Source: Bacillota bacterium (GTDB lineage: Bacteria; Bacillota; Clostridia; Christensenellales; SZUA-584). Taken from it: a stretch of 64,000 nucleotides of DNA. The stretch covers positions 1 to 64,000 of the forward strand of contig JAEYLC010000026.1 in the NCBI GenBank assembly GCA_023461435.1, read 5' to 3'. A program made the translations under genes and the position numbers. Below, in pieces: positions 42,247-50,820 of the stretch (its first letter is position 1; each line of letters opens with the position of its first letter). The notes beneath the pieces are model-generated. The model was not told the origin of the DNA. It did no database searches and saw only the letters and a program-made list of their open reading frames with translations.

Positions 42247-44634
42247 TTAAAACATCGGAAGCCCGATCTCACCGCCGTCAATCGCATTGATCACGCATAC
42301 ATCGTTATAAATTGTCTCTGTGTCGCCCCCATTGTCGTAGCTGAATGTGCTTTTAACCACCCACGCCGGAACGATCAGCGCCTGATTCGGGCTATCTTTC
42401 ACACCGATGTATGCCGCTTGGAGTTCGACCGATGTGACCTTAACCTCGGCCTTCTCACTCACATAGCCTCTGGTGTAGAACGATTTTCTGTAAGATATGC
42501 TGTCTTTGACCGCTTTTTGGACTTCCTCAAACGGCAGCAGCTTCACGTTATCCGTCACCGTCTCGACAGCGCGCGACTGCCCGCTCCAACTGAACCCCAC
42601 AATACCGTCCTTGGATACCCGAAGTCTGACCGTTTCTCCACCTATCGGAGACGAGTAGGCGGGAGGCTCTTCATCCGCATGATATCCGCCGCTCCCAAAC
42701 CCGTAAACCGGAATGCCGCCGGCTTGCCGGACAAATTCGAACGTATAGCCGCTCTTTTCGGGTGCGTTCTCCACCACGAACTTTTCGGTTGAAATAAGCA
42801 TCATATCTTTGATATCAAGATCGCTGAGCACCTGATTTGCCTTTTCCAGCGCCGCATCCTCATCAGCCGCGAATGTGTCAAACAGTTCGCCCGCCCAGCT
42901 TGTTTGTTCATCCGTTTCTCCTGATTCGACATTCGCATTCCGGTACATCGATTCAGTCACGTAATTATCAAAGCGACTTGTGAAACTAAAAGATGCGGAT
43001 TTCCAGTATCCCTCCAATTGATTTCTCGCGAATATTGCACCCGGATAACCATCATCATTATCAAATTTGACGGAAAGAAAGTTCTTTCCGCTTTCCGTGA
43101 CATCTTTGCCGTACATGTCTTTTTCATAGGTCAGTGTGGTATCGGTATAGATGATCGGTGAATCGACAGGCGCGGCATCGCGCATTTTTTCGAGCTCCTG
43201 CGCCCATGCTTCCGCACTTTCCGGGTCCACGGCTTCGCCGTAAGCAATCCCGCGCTTCGCATCGGCAATTTCATCATCGTATTCCGCTTTGGTTCGGATA
43301 TGCGGCAGATACAGCTTTTTATCCCCCGCAAAGTACTTTACAAGCTTATCGATCTGCTGTTGGGTAAACATGAGCTGCTCGACCTTGACGACGGGGTACA
43401 CGTTTGTTTCCGGCAGCTGAATGTCGTTGTCAAAAACGATTCTCGGCTTCTCGCTTTCCACGGTTTCGTTCCACCGTGCGGGTGCCTCATACTTAACCTC
43501 AGGTTCTTCCGTTCGCGAGATTGTTGCAAGCGAGCCGCCCGCCTTATTGACCACAACGGGCTCTGCGGGCTGACACGCGGTTAATACGCTGACAAACAGC
43601 ATGAGCAGCGCCAGGCACATTGCGGCGCACCGCGCGCCCGCATGCGTGCGCGCAGCCTTGAACATGCCCATGATGCGCTTTTCCATTGCGGAGGGCCGGT
43701 GGCTCAGCGCCATTGCGGCGGCCAGCCGCCGCTGTTTGTCGCTGCCCGCAAAATACAGTATCGTATCGATATAATCGAGCCGGCTGCTTTGGCCGACAGC
43801 TGCGAAAACGCTGTGGTCGCACGCGGTCTCGATATCGTCGCGGATCAGCTTGAAACACAGCCACGTGAGCGGGTTAAACCAGTACACGGCGCTGAGCAGA
43901 TTCAAACCGGAAATCAACAGCAAATCGCCGCGCTTCAGGTGCGACAGCTCGTGCAGCATAATGTGCCGCAGCGTCTTTTTATCGAGCGTCAGCACGTTCT
44001 CGGGCAGCACAAGGCAGGGCCTCAGTGCCCCCATCATCACGGGCATGCCGAACGCGAACTGCACGCGCAAGCCGACGCGGCGTTTGATGCCGAGCTGCGC
44101 CCGGCACTCCTCAAACACCTCTCTCAAACAGCCGGGCGTTTGCAGCCGCGCATGCCGTATGCGCCGCCGGATATTGACCGCCCCGATGCAGAATACCAAG
44201 ACGATAACCGTCGCGCCCGCCGCCCAAACGTCAAACGCGAGCGTCTTCCAGTCAAACGTTGCCGCCGATAACGGCGATGCCGTTTGATATGCCCGTTCTT
44301 CTGTTGGGTTTGCCGAATTCAATGCGTTATGGTCGATTTCGGTGTCCGTCCGAGGGATGTCTGACGATATATTGTCTTGAGATATGGGCATTGGGATATG
44401 AACTCCCGCGTCGGCGGGAGCCGCCGCAACGGCCTGCGGCGCGGAAAAGATGGCAATGTCGCTCTCGAAGCCGTACGGAATCAACAGCTTGAATACCACG
44501 AGCGCCCAGAGCACGAGCATCAGGGCGGGCGACAGCCGTTTGCCGAGCAGCCGCCTGACGAGCAGCATCAGCAGGAAAAGCGCCGAAAACACCGCGGCGT
44601 TGACGAGCAGCGCCGTGAGCAGCTCTTTCGTCAT
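42247..44634 (-). CDS. BlaR1-like M56 metalloprotease with lipoprotein-type sensor (BlaR-A)
   Basis: Signal-transducing membrane protease, 795 residues. Membrane helices lie near 10-30 and 38-55, with two more later. The zinc motif is HELSH (228-232) in LHELSHLKRGD, with the third ligand in ETACD. BlaR1 proteases activate gene expression by removing BlaI repressors. Here no penicillin-binding domain follows: the last helix ends in VSVLTAC (Cys354), a lipobox, then QPAEPVVVNK and a 440-residue domain homologous to the stand-alone lipoproteins, ending CVINAIDGGEIGLPMF. The ligand is unknown. The start overlaps the BlaI-A stop by 4 bases. Confidence 0.87.
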   Translation of the reverse strand: MTKELLTALLVNAAVFSALFLLMLLVRRLLGKRLSPALMLVLWALVVFKLLIPYGFESDIAIFSAPQAVAAAPADAGVHIPMPISQDNISSDIPRTDTEIDHNALNSANPTEERAYQTASPLSAATFDWKTLAFDVWAAGATVIVLVFCIGAVNIRRRIRHARLQTPGCLREVFEECRAQLGIKRRVGLRVQFAFGMPVMMGALRPCLVLPENVLTLDKKTLRHIMLHELSHLKRGDLLLISGLNLLSAVYWFNPLTWLCFKLIRDDIETACDHSVFAAVGQSSRLDYIDTILYFAGSDKQRRLAAAMALSHRPSAMEKRIMGMFKAARTHAGARCAAMCLALLMLFVSVLTACQPAEPVVVNKAGGSLATISRTEEPEVKYEAPARWNETVESEKPRIVFDNDIQLPETNVYPVVKVEQLMFTQQQIDKLVKYFAGDKKLYLPHIRTKAEYDDEIADAKRGIAYGEAVDPESAEAWAQELEKMRDAAPVDSPIIYTDTTLTYEKDMYGKDVTESGKNFLSVKFDNDDGYPGAIFARNQLEGYWKSASFSFTSRFDNYVTESMYRNANVESGETDEQTSWAGELFDTFAADEDAALEKANQVLSDLDIKDMMLISTEKFVVENAPEKSGYTFEFVRQAGGIPVYGFGSGGYHADEEPPAYSSPIGGETVRLRVSKDGIVGFSWSGQSRAVETVTDNVKLLPFEEVQKAVKDSISYRKSFYTRGYVSEKAEVKVTSVELQAAYIGVKDSPNQALIVPAWVVKSTFSYDNGGDTETIYNDVCVINAIDGGEIGLPMF

Positions 44635-45032
44635 TGCGGCTCACCGTCCTTAGATTGCTCAAGCCGCCGCGCCATCTCCATCAGCGCCTGCCGGTCGGCG
44701 TCGGAGAGCGGCGCGCTCTGCGCCATTGCCGCGACGAGCGCCCCCATCGAGGCTGTGCTGATGCGCGACAACAGCGTTTCGCTCTCGCTGCGCAGCGCTT
44801 CCTCTCTCGTGATGAGCGGGCGGTAAAGCTTGTCCCTTAAGTTCTTGTCTTCGCAGGCGATGAGGCCTTTTTCGAGCATAATGCGCAAATACGAGTGATA
44901 TGTTTTGTAGTGCCACGCGATATCGCCGCTTTCCTCCTGCACCGCCGTGATGATTTCACGCATCGTCTGCGGGGGCTTGCCCCACATCGCGCGCAGTATC
45001 GTCCACTCCGCGTCCAGCAGCTTTTTATCCAT
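44631..45032 (-). CDS. BlaI/MecI-family repressor (BlaI-A)
   Basis: Repressor of 133 residues. MDKKLLDAEWTILRAMWG begins the winged helix, WHYKTYHSYLRIMLEKGLI is the recognition region, and a helical C-terminal dimer domain follows. It is cut off from any beta-lactamase gene; its partner is the M56 protease directly downstream. The ATG at 45032 follows AAAGGACGG; a GTG three codons earlier sits too close to that site. Two 16-bp palindromes of the TCTTAT/ATAAGA type lie in its promoter. Confidence 0.9.
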   Translation of the reverse strand: MDKKLLDAEWTILRAMWGKPPQTMREIITAVQEESGDIAWHYKTYHSYLRIMLEKGLIACEDKNLRDKLYRPLITREEALRSESETLLSRISTASMGALVAAMAQSAPLSDADRQALMEMARRLEQSKDGEPQ

Positions 45033-45051
45033 TCGTTTCACCGTCCTTTTA

Positions 45052-45110
45052 TCTTATGATTATAAGACATCTAATATCTTAATAATATAAGACATTTTGC
45101 GGTTTGTCAA
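45052..45110 (-). promoter_or_regulatory. Promoter/operators of BlaI-A operon
   Basis: Minus strand TTGACA (45110-45105), 17 bp and TATTAT (45087-45082). Two operators: TCTTATGATTATAAGA (45052-45067) and TCTTAATAATATAAGA (45077-45092), 25 bases apart, the second over the -10 box. Confidence 0.85.
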
Positions 45111-45129
45111 CAGTTTCCTTATTCGCATT

Positions 45130-46647
45130 CTAAGACAGCCTATCTCTGGGAATCACGCTGCCATCCAAAGCGTTGATTGTGAGAACGGAATACAGATGGG
45201 TTTGGCCGAATGTCCCCCACGCCGCGCGTTCCATGTTTTCGTCAATGTCAAACGGTTCGCTCACGCCTGCCGGATAATCATTTCGGTAATGATAATAGAG
45301 GCTCCCGCATACGTTCCAGACGGGAATCAGATAGTAGCTATCCATGTCGTTTTGCTTATCGATCAGCAGATAAGAAAGCTTAATCGTATTCACCTCGAGC
45401 CGCATGGATACGATATCGTTTGTTTCTTCGCTGTTCTCCATCTGCTCGTCCCAAATCGACTGGACTTTGAGTTGCTCAGCGATGCGGTCTTTGATGTCGT
45501 CAAACGGCAGCAGCGCCGCGCTTTTGGTTTCCTGCGCGATCACTTCCATGGGCCTCCACATAAATGAAACAAGGCCGCCTTCATTCAATCTGATTCTGAC
45601 CGTCTCCTGCTGCGGCACCGCACTTTTGTATTCGTCACTTATGTTCTGATTGATGCCGCTTAACACATAATCCTGAGGCACACCATCGATCTGGCGCTTA
45701 TACATCAATAGGTAGCCTTCATTGACGGTATTTTTGAGCGTTGCATCCGCATCTGAATACGTCTGTATTGTTTCCGCATATACAAGCACGAAATCGAGCC
45801 CCATTTTTTTGAGCATCTCGTCCGCGCGTGTTTTGGCTTCGTCGAGCGAATAGCTCACCTCTTGCGTGTTCATACTTTCTGTCGACTCAAGAAAAACGAT
45901 CGGATCATCCTCGTCGTTCTTTGCAAGAAACTGCATCTTGCGTCCGTTGTCCATCGTGCAGAAACCGTGAATGCTCTCACAGCCCGCCGCGATGGCCTTG
46001 GCACGCGCCTCGTCTGTCCAAATGGTTCGGGAGCAACCGTGGTCCAATTCCACCCTCTTATCGGAATACAGTTCCACCGGCACGACGTCTTCCATGAATG
46101 CAAAGGTCAAATTGGCTTTTTCGAGCTCTGAGCTTTCGGCTTTTTCATACTCGGCGTATAATTCCTTCAATGCCTTCTGAATCTCGTCCGCCATCTGATC
46201 TTCCCCTGCGTCAATCGCGCTTTTGAGTCCTTCTTCGTAATCGTTGATATTGTGCTGTATTAGTCCGCGGCCACTGTTTTTCTCAGGCTTATACAGCACT
46301 GTGTCGCCGAGCAGTGCTTCTCGCACCGCATCCGCCTGCTGCTGTGTCACATGCGCTTTTGCCACCGTGTACACAGGCCATTGCGTCTGCTCGGGCACCT
46401 GCACATCCGCGTCAAACACGATGCTGTAGTTGTCCGGCAAGCCGTCGAATTCCAGCGTTAAGTGCCCGGGCGCGTCATACGGCTGCGCCTCTTCGCCGGG
46501 CTGGCTGGTTTGTGCCATGGCGGCGGCGAGCTTTTCCTCGTCTCTCCCCATCACAACGGGCGTTTCGGGCGTGGGCTGGCAGCTGGTGAGCAAAAGAAGA
46601 AACGATAGAATAACAATAAAAAAGCTGACCGTTGAGCATTTCATCAT
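45130..46647 (-). CDS. Lipoprotein paralogous to the M56 sensor domains (Lip-3)
   Basis: A 505-residue lipoprotein with signal peptide and lipobox LLLTSC (Cys about 23), mature start CQPTPETPVV. It keeps the family order: PYDAPGHLTLEFD, a VFDADVQVPEQTQWPVYTVA segment, a helical middle, then a beta-rich part with YLIPVWNV and the ending LTINALDGSVIPRDRLS. It has several additional cysteines in the middle (CSRT, GCES, FCTM). The ATG at 46647 has AAAGGA five bases ahead. Its promoter carries the same operator as Lip-1 and BlaI-D. Confidence 0.82.
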   Translation of the reverse strand: MMKCSTVSFFIVILSFLLLLTSCQPTPETPVVMGRDEEKLAAAMAQTSQPGEEAQPYDAPGHLTLEFDGLPDNYSIVFDADVQVPEQTQWPVYTVAKAHVTQQQADAVREALLGDTVLYKPEKNSGRGLIQHNINDYEEGLKSAIDAGEDQMADEIQKALKELYAEYEKAESSELEKANLTFAFMEDVVPVELYSDKRVELDHGCSRTIWTDEARAKAIAAGCESIHGFCTMDNGRKMQFLAKNDEDDPIVFLESTESMNTQEVSYSLDEAKTRADEMLKKMGLDFVLVYAETIQTYSDADATLKNTVNEGYLLMYKRQIDGVPQDYVLSGINQNISDEYKSAVPQQETVRIRLNEGGLVSFMWRPMEVIAQETKSAALLPFDDIKDRIAEQLKVQSIWDEQMENSEETNDIVSMRLEVNTIKLSYLLIDKQNDMDSYYLIPVWNVCGSLYYHYRNDYPAGVSEPFDIDENMERAAWGTFGQTHLYSVLTINALDGSVIPRDRLS

Positions 46648-46711
46648 CGTATTCCTTTCTCCACACCACCTGATTTGAGACGAATATCTCGATATTCCGT
46701 AAAACAAAAAA

Positions 46712-46765
46712 TCTGCCGCAATATGCCATTTTTTTCAGCATATACGACAGATTCTCAGCTGTCAA
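46712..46765 (-). promoter_or_regulatory. Promoter/operator of lipoprotein Lip-3
   Basis: Minus strand TTGACA (46765-46760), 17 bp and TATGCT (46742-46737). The dyad TCTGCCGCAATATGC (46712-46726) and GCATATACGACAGA (46738-46751) is the same as at Lip-1 with one change. Confidence 0.8.
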
Positions 46766-46782
46766 GTATTGGCTCAAATAGC

Positions 46783-49368
46783 TTAATACCCTCTATCGGT
46801 GTCGATGACGCTGCCGTCAATCGCATTGATCGTCATCATGGGCGCGTTGTAAATTCCATCCCCGCTGAGCATGCCTGAACCGCTATCCTCACCATTTTCC
46901 ATAATCGCCGCGCATTTGCCGTAAAAATTCCACACGGGCACCAGCAGCCCTTCATCAAACGAATCTTGCTGCGCAATGCGCTGAAGCTCCAGCTTCACAT
47001 GCTCCACCGTCCATGTCATCTCTTTAAAATACGCGCCTCTCGCTTCCGCTTCATATTCAATCTGCATCTGCCGCTCAAATTTGTCCGCGATATTCTCAAA
47101 CGGCAGCAGATTTGTGTGTTCGGCAACCGTCTCCGTAACATCAATAGGAGATTTCCATTCAAAGGAGATAATTCCGTCGTCATTGATCATCATATTAATC
47201 GTCTCGTAGTCCCATGAGAACATAAAACGTGTTGCATCTGAAGCCTTTGGATCGTTTAGCGTACTAAAATCGTTAAGATAAGTGACAGGGAATCCGTGCA
47301 CGTTGCGGCAAAGATAGAGCTTATACGCATAATGCTCCGCAGGAGAGATCAACCCGTCAACGTCGCCAAGGTTTTCATCGTCCAGCAGATACATCGCGCA
47401 TACGGACATATCAAGCCCCGCTTTTTTCAAGAATTCTCCCGCAATCGCTTTGGCTTCGGCGGGCGTTGTATTGAGCTTCTTGGTCACCGCGCCGACTTCG
47501 AGCACCGTGTTTTCATCCACCGTTATTGCGGGGCTTTGGCCGAAATTACTGTCGAATGTATCTCCCGGATTTGAATACATCATCATCGCCCTCCGATTAA
47601 CTCCCCGGCCGCCCATGGAGACTATATTTCCATCTTCATCGGTTTTAATTTCCACATCCGCCTCTGTCATGTCGTTATTATTATCTACCCGAAATGACGC
47701 AGCCTTTTCATAATCTTCATTGTTGGTCGTCACGCCGAGCGCATCATAATAGGCCAAATGGCCGCCATTCCTGCCGAGCAGTTCCTCCCGCTTCAGTAAG
47801 CCGTCCGACTCGGTCACAATATCCTGATTCTCTTCGGGAGCCGCCTCATACTCTTTTTCGAGCTTTGCGATCGCTTCTTTGTAGTCGTTATCATCCCAGC
47901 CCATCCCTTCGATGGTTTTCTGACTCATGTGCTTGACATTGATGATGTGCTCCATCAGTTCGTCCTTCGTCTGCGGGCCGTATTCAACCTCATATATTTT
48001 CTGCCCTTCGAAAAGCACGTCGAGCAGCTTGCTTACCTGTTCCTGCGTGAAATCCGCCGCTTTGACGCGGTAAATCGGCATGCTGTGCGCATCCGGCAGC
48101 GTCACAGGCGCATCGGCGGCAACGATTTTGAGCTTTCCGTCCGCAGCGGTCACATCCGCCGAATATGTCTGCGGGGCGTCAACCTGCTCCTTGAGCGGCA
48201 CGGTCACCTCGGCCTCAGCTGGCGTTTCGTCAGGCTTTTCCTGCGCTTTCTCGAGCATCACACTCTGGTCCTTCCCCACTACAACGGGCTCCGCTGGCGT
48301 TGGCTGGCACGCGGTCGTGAAGCACGCCGCCGCCATAATCACAGCGAGCAGCAGCGCCGTCAGCCTTATCGCATGCCCCGTGCGGCTGCGCATGAATATG
48401 CCCCGTATGCGCCGCTTCACCGTTTTGCCCGTGCTGCCGAGCGCCATGCCAAGCGCAAGGCGCACCTGCGGCCTTGCGTGCATGGAGAGCACCGCCTGCG
48501 CGTAACGCGATTTGTCTCCGGGGCTCATCCGCTTCGTGACCATGCCGTCGCACGCCGTTTCCATATCCATCCGCATCAGCTTGAAAGCGATCCACACCAC
48601 GGGATTGAACCAGTACACCGCGCGCAGCACCAGCCACAGCAGACACACGATATGATCCCCGCGCTGCAAATGCGTGAGCTCATGCCGCAACGCAAAACAC
48701 ACGTCTTCCTCATTATCGAGCTCCTCCGGCAGCACCACCACAGGGCGCAGCCCTGCGCTCAGCGCGGGCGTGGGAAAACCGCTCACCGCAACCAGCCGCA
48801 GCTTACGGCGGATATTCAGCTCACCCGCAATTTCCAATGCCGCCTGCCGCCATTCCTTGGATACGCTTTCGCCGCCGCATTGAATGCGCCGCTTAAGCCG
48901 CCGCGATGACACGGCGGCAAGCATGAGCAGTCCGCCCGTTCCGGCCAGCCAGACGATGATCAGCACCGTTTCCCATGGAAAGGGCGTTTGCGGCACGGAC
49001 GTGGGTTGATTCGCCGCCGCAGATGCTATCACGCCGTCCGCGTTCTGCGCCTCCGCACTATCGTGCGGTGTCGATTGACTCGAATCCGGCTGATACGGTG
49101 CCGGGCTATTATTGTGCGTGACTTTATTGTCAAGACCGTCAAGCAGCGCCGACACATCGGTGGCCGGTGTGCCCGCAGGTCTCGTAAACAGATGAAAACC
49201 CGTGTCGAACGTCACAGGCGCGAGCAAACGCGCGAGCAGCAAAAACCATACGGCGTACAGCAGCACGGGCGAGGCGTGCTTTTTGAGCAGCGCTTTGAAA
49301 AGCAGTATCGCGGCGAACAGCGCCGCGGAGTAAATAGTGATTTCGAGCAGAGTTCTCAGCAGATTCAT
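46783..49368 (-). CDS. BlaR1-like M56 metalloprotease with lipoprotein-type sensor (BlaR-B)
   Basis: An 861-residue member of the same group. HELTH (229-233) in RHELTHLQRGD is the zinc site, with ETACD as third ligand. The extracytoplasmic loop between helices 2 and 3 is long and Ser/Pro/Thr-rich (about 60-130). The last helix of the protease part ends ACFTTAC (Cys354), followed by QPTPAEPVVV and a 500-residue sensor homologous to Lip-1 to Lip-3, ending MTINAIDGSVIDTDRGY. There is no penicillin-binding motif (no SxxK-type acyl serine region identified). It overlaps the BlaI-B gene by 4 bases. Confidence 0.87.
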   Translation of the reverse strand: MNLLRTLLEITIYSAALFAAILLFKALLKKHASPVLLYAVWFLLLARLLAPVTFDTGFHLFTRPAGTPATDVSALLDGLDNKVTHNNSPAPYQPDSSQSTPHDSAEAQNADGVIASAAANQPTSVPQTPFPWETVLIIVWLAGTGGLLMLAAVSSRRLKRRIQCGGESVSKEWRQAALEIAGELNIRRKLRLVAVSGFPTPALSAGLRPVVVLPEELDNEEDVCFALRHELTHLQRGDHIVCLLWLVLRAVYWFNPVVWIAFKLMRMDMETACDGMVTKRMSPGDKSRYAQAVLSMHARPQVRLALGMALGSTGKTVKRRIRGIFMRSRTGHAIRLTALLLAVIMAAACFTTACQPTPAEPVVVGKDQSVMLEKAQEKPDETPAEAEVTVPLKEQVDAPQTYSADVTAADGKLKIVAADAPVTLPDAHSMPIYRVKAADFTQEQVSKLLDVLFEGQKIYEVEYGPQTKDELMEHIINVKHMSQKTIEGMGWDDNDYKEAIAKLEKEYEAAPEENQDIVTESDGLLKREELLGRNGGHLAYYDALGVTTNNEDYEKAASFRVDNNNDMTEADVEIKTDEDGNIVSMGGRGVNRRAMMMYSNPGDTFDSNFGQSPAITVDENTVLEVGAVTKKLNTTPAEAKAIAGEFLKKAGLDMSVCAMYLLDDENLGDVDGLISPAEHYAYKLYLCRNVHGFPVTYLNDFSTLNDPKASDATRFMFSWDYETINMMINDDGIISFEWKSPIDVTETVAEHTNLLPFENIADKFERQMQIEYEAEARGAYFKEMTWTVEHVKLELQRIAQQDSFDEGLLVPVWNFYGKCAAIMENGEDSGSGMLSGDGIYNAPMMTINAIDGSVIDTDRGY

Positions 49369-49748
49369 TGCTTGCCGCCTCCTTTCGAAAGCCGAGCGAG
49401 CAGTGAACTGAGCTCGGCGTGCTCCTCAGTGTTAAGCCCGCTTTCCTCTATCATACAGACGAGCAGTTCCTTCGCGCTGCCTTCACTGACCTTTTGCAGC
49501 AGCCCTTTGCCCTCGGCGCGTATGCACGCATGCTTATCCGCAATCGCGTAATAAAATTTGTCGCGGCCTTTGGCTTCAAAGCCGGCCAGCCCTTTTTCGC
49601 AAAGCTTGCGCAGATAGGAGGCATAGGTGCGGTAGCTCCAGCCCATTTTGCCATCCATCGAGGTGATCACCTCGGACAGCGTTTGCGGGGGCCTGCCCCA
49701 CAGCGCCTCCATCACAGCCCATTCGGGGTAAGTCAGAGTCTCTTTCAT
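49365..49748 (-). CDS. BlaI/MecI-family repressor (BlaI-B)
   Basis: A 127-residue repressor, the most diverged of the four. MKETLTYPEWAVMEALWG starts the winged helix, WSYRTYASYLRKLCEKGL is the recognition region, and a Glu/Ser-rich dimer domain ends the chain. GGAGG seven bases ahead of the ATG at 49748. Its operator is a single perfect 20-bp palindrome, different in sequence from those of the other copies, which suggests that the four systems are insulated from each other. Confidence 0.88.
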   Translation of the reverse strand: MKETLTYPEWAVMEALWGRPPQTLSEVITSMDGKMGWSYRTYASYLRKLCEKGLAGFEAKGRDKFYYAIADKHACIRAEGKGLLQKVSEGSAKELLVCMIEESGLNTEEHAELSSLLARLSKGGGKQ

Positions 49749-49786
49749 GCTCGCGCCTCCAATCTCAAAACTATTCATGGCGTTTT

Positions 49787-49824
49787 ATGATTACAATTGT
49801 AATCATTGCGGAAGCATTTGTCAA
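49787..49824 (-). promoter_or_regulatory. Promoter/operator of BlaI-B operon
   Basis: Minus strand TTGACA (49824-49819), 17 bp and TACAAT (49801-49796). The perfect palindrome ATGATTAC-AATT-GTAATCAT (49787-49806) covers the -10 box. Confidence 0.85.
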
Positions 49825-49848
49825 TTATGATTTTCCATTTTCTCTAAA

Positions 49849-49877
49849 TAAAAAAAGACAGCGCGTGCCGCGCCGTC
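49849..49877 (-). terminator. Terminator of the HEAT-like/BlaR-C operon
   Basis: Minus strand GACGGCGCG-GCA-CGCGCTGTC followed by seven T. The hairpin half is duplicated at 50122-50138 (see the repeat entry). Confidence 0.75.
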
Positions 49878-50138
49878 TAGGCTGCTAAAAAGTATCAAGT
49901 CATTGTTAGGTAAAACAACTATTTCTGTCATCCTGAAAAGAGAAACAGTTGCTTTTCGTTTATTGTGGTGCATAAAGAATCAGGATGATTCCGATTGAGC
50001 GTAAGCGATTGACTACGCAGTGGACTGAAATCCCATGTTTAAAGCGTTTTACCATGGGATGCTTCACTTCACTCACGTTCCGTTCAGCATGACAGATTGG
50101 GGTTTTTCATCAACCTGAACGGCGCGTGCCGCGCCGTC
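49861..50138. repeat. MITE-like element inside a duplicated terminator arm
   Basis: The 405-base gap 49749-50153 has no gene. Two exact 17-base copies of GCGCGTGCCGCGCCGTC (49861-49877 and 50122-50138) flank a 244-base segment rich in inverted repeats. These include TCATCCTGA with TCAGGATGA, and ATCCCATG with CATGGGAT. The phrase CACTTCACTCACGTTCCGTT resembles known dispersed intergenic palindromic repeats. The flanking direct repeats look like a target duplication or recombination scar, so the segment is probably a small non-autonomous element. Confidence 0.6.
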
Positions 50139-50153
50139 CCGAATTGTTTCAGG

Positions 50154-50759
50154 TTAAAGCTCTTTGCTGATCTGTTTTTTTAATTTGTCGTCGAGTACGC
50201 CGCCCCAGAGCGCACCTGATATATAGGCGTCTATGTCGTCCGAGGGTTTTATCCGCCTGATCTTAATCAGCACATGCAGGATATCGAGCAGTATCAGCTT
50301 TTGCATTGTGGACCTCTGCGCACCGATATCCACCTGCATGAGCCTGCGCGCGATACGTTCAAGCAGGCCGGGTTTATAGGGGACGACATTCTCAAGCGCC
50401 TGAATACCCATGCGCACCGTGATCGGTTTTTCGTCGTCCACACAGCCAAGATAGTCATCGAGCGAGCTATCCAGCTTGTTGTGCGTATCCCATCTTGCGT
50501 TTGCGGCCATCATTATCAGCCCGATGTTCCTCTGAAAGGAATTGTCGCTTTTGAGCTTGCCCGTAAACACATCGAAATACGGGTACACATCGTCAAAGCT
50601 CTCGCTGCGGCTTTGCAGCAGCAGCAGCGCAGGGTACCTGAGCTTATCGTCTTTTTCACTGAGCAGCCCGACCAGCTCTTCCAAATCCTGCGCGGTCAGC
50701 TTCTGCGCCGTTTGGGGTATGTTCTCTTTATCAAGGGACAAAAGATCATCAAGCGTCAT
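50154..50759 (-). CDS. Helical-repeat (HEAT/ARM-like) protein
   Basis: A soluble, acidic 201-residue protein predicted to be all helical, with helix pairs such as LSEKDDKLRYPALLLLQSRSE and FQRNIGLIMMAANARWD (each read in shorter parts) that resemble HEAT or ARM repeats. I cannot assign a family. GGAGG precedes the ATG. It lies 61 bases after BlaR-C on the same strand and is followed by a terminator, so it is probably the last gene of the BlaI-C/BlaR-C operon. A scaffold or regulator role is a guess. Confidence 0.65.
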   Translation of the reverse strand: MTLDDLLSLDKENIPQTAQKLTAQDLEELVGLLSEKDDKLRYPALLLLQSRSESFDDVYPYFDVFTGKLKSDNSFQRNIGLIMMAANARWDTHNKLDSSLDDYLGCVDDEKPITVRMGIQALENVVPYKPGLLERIARRLMQVDIGAQRSTMQKLILLDILHVLIKIRRIKPSDDIDAYISGALWGGVLDDKLKKQISKEL

Positions 50760-50820
50760 GGCGGTTCCTCCCCTTTTTTATTATTGGGCTCGTCATATTT
50801 AGGCCGTATTTCCGGGCTGA

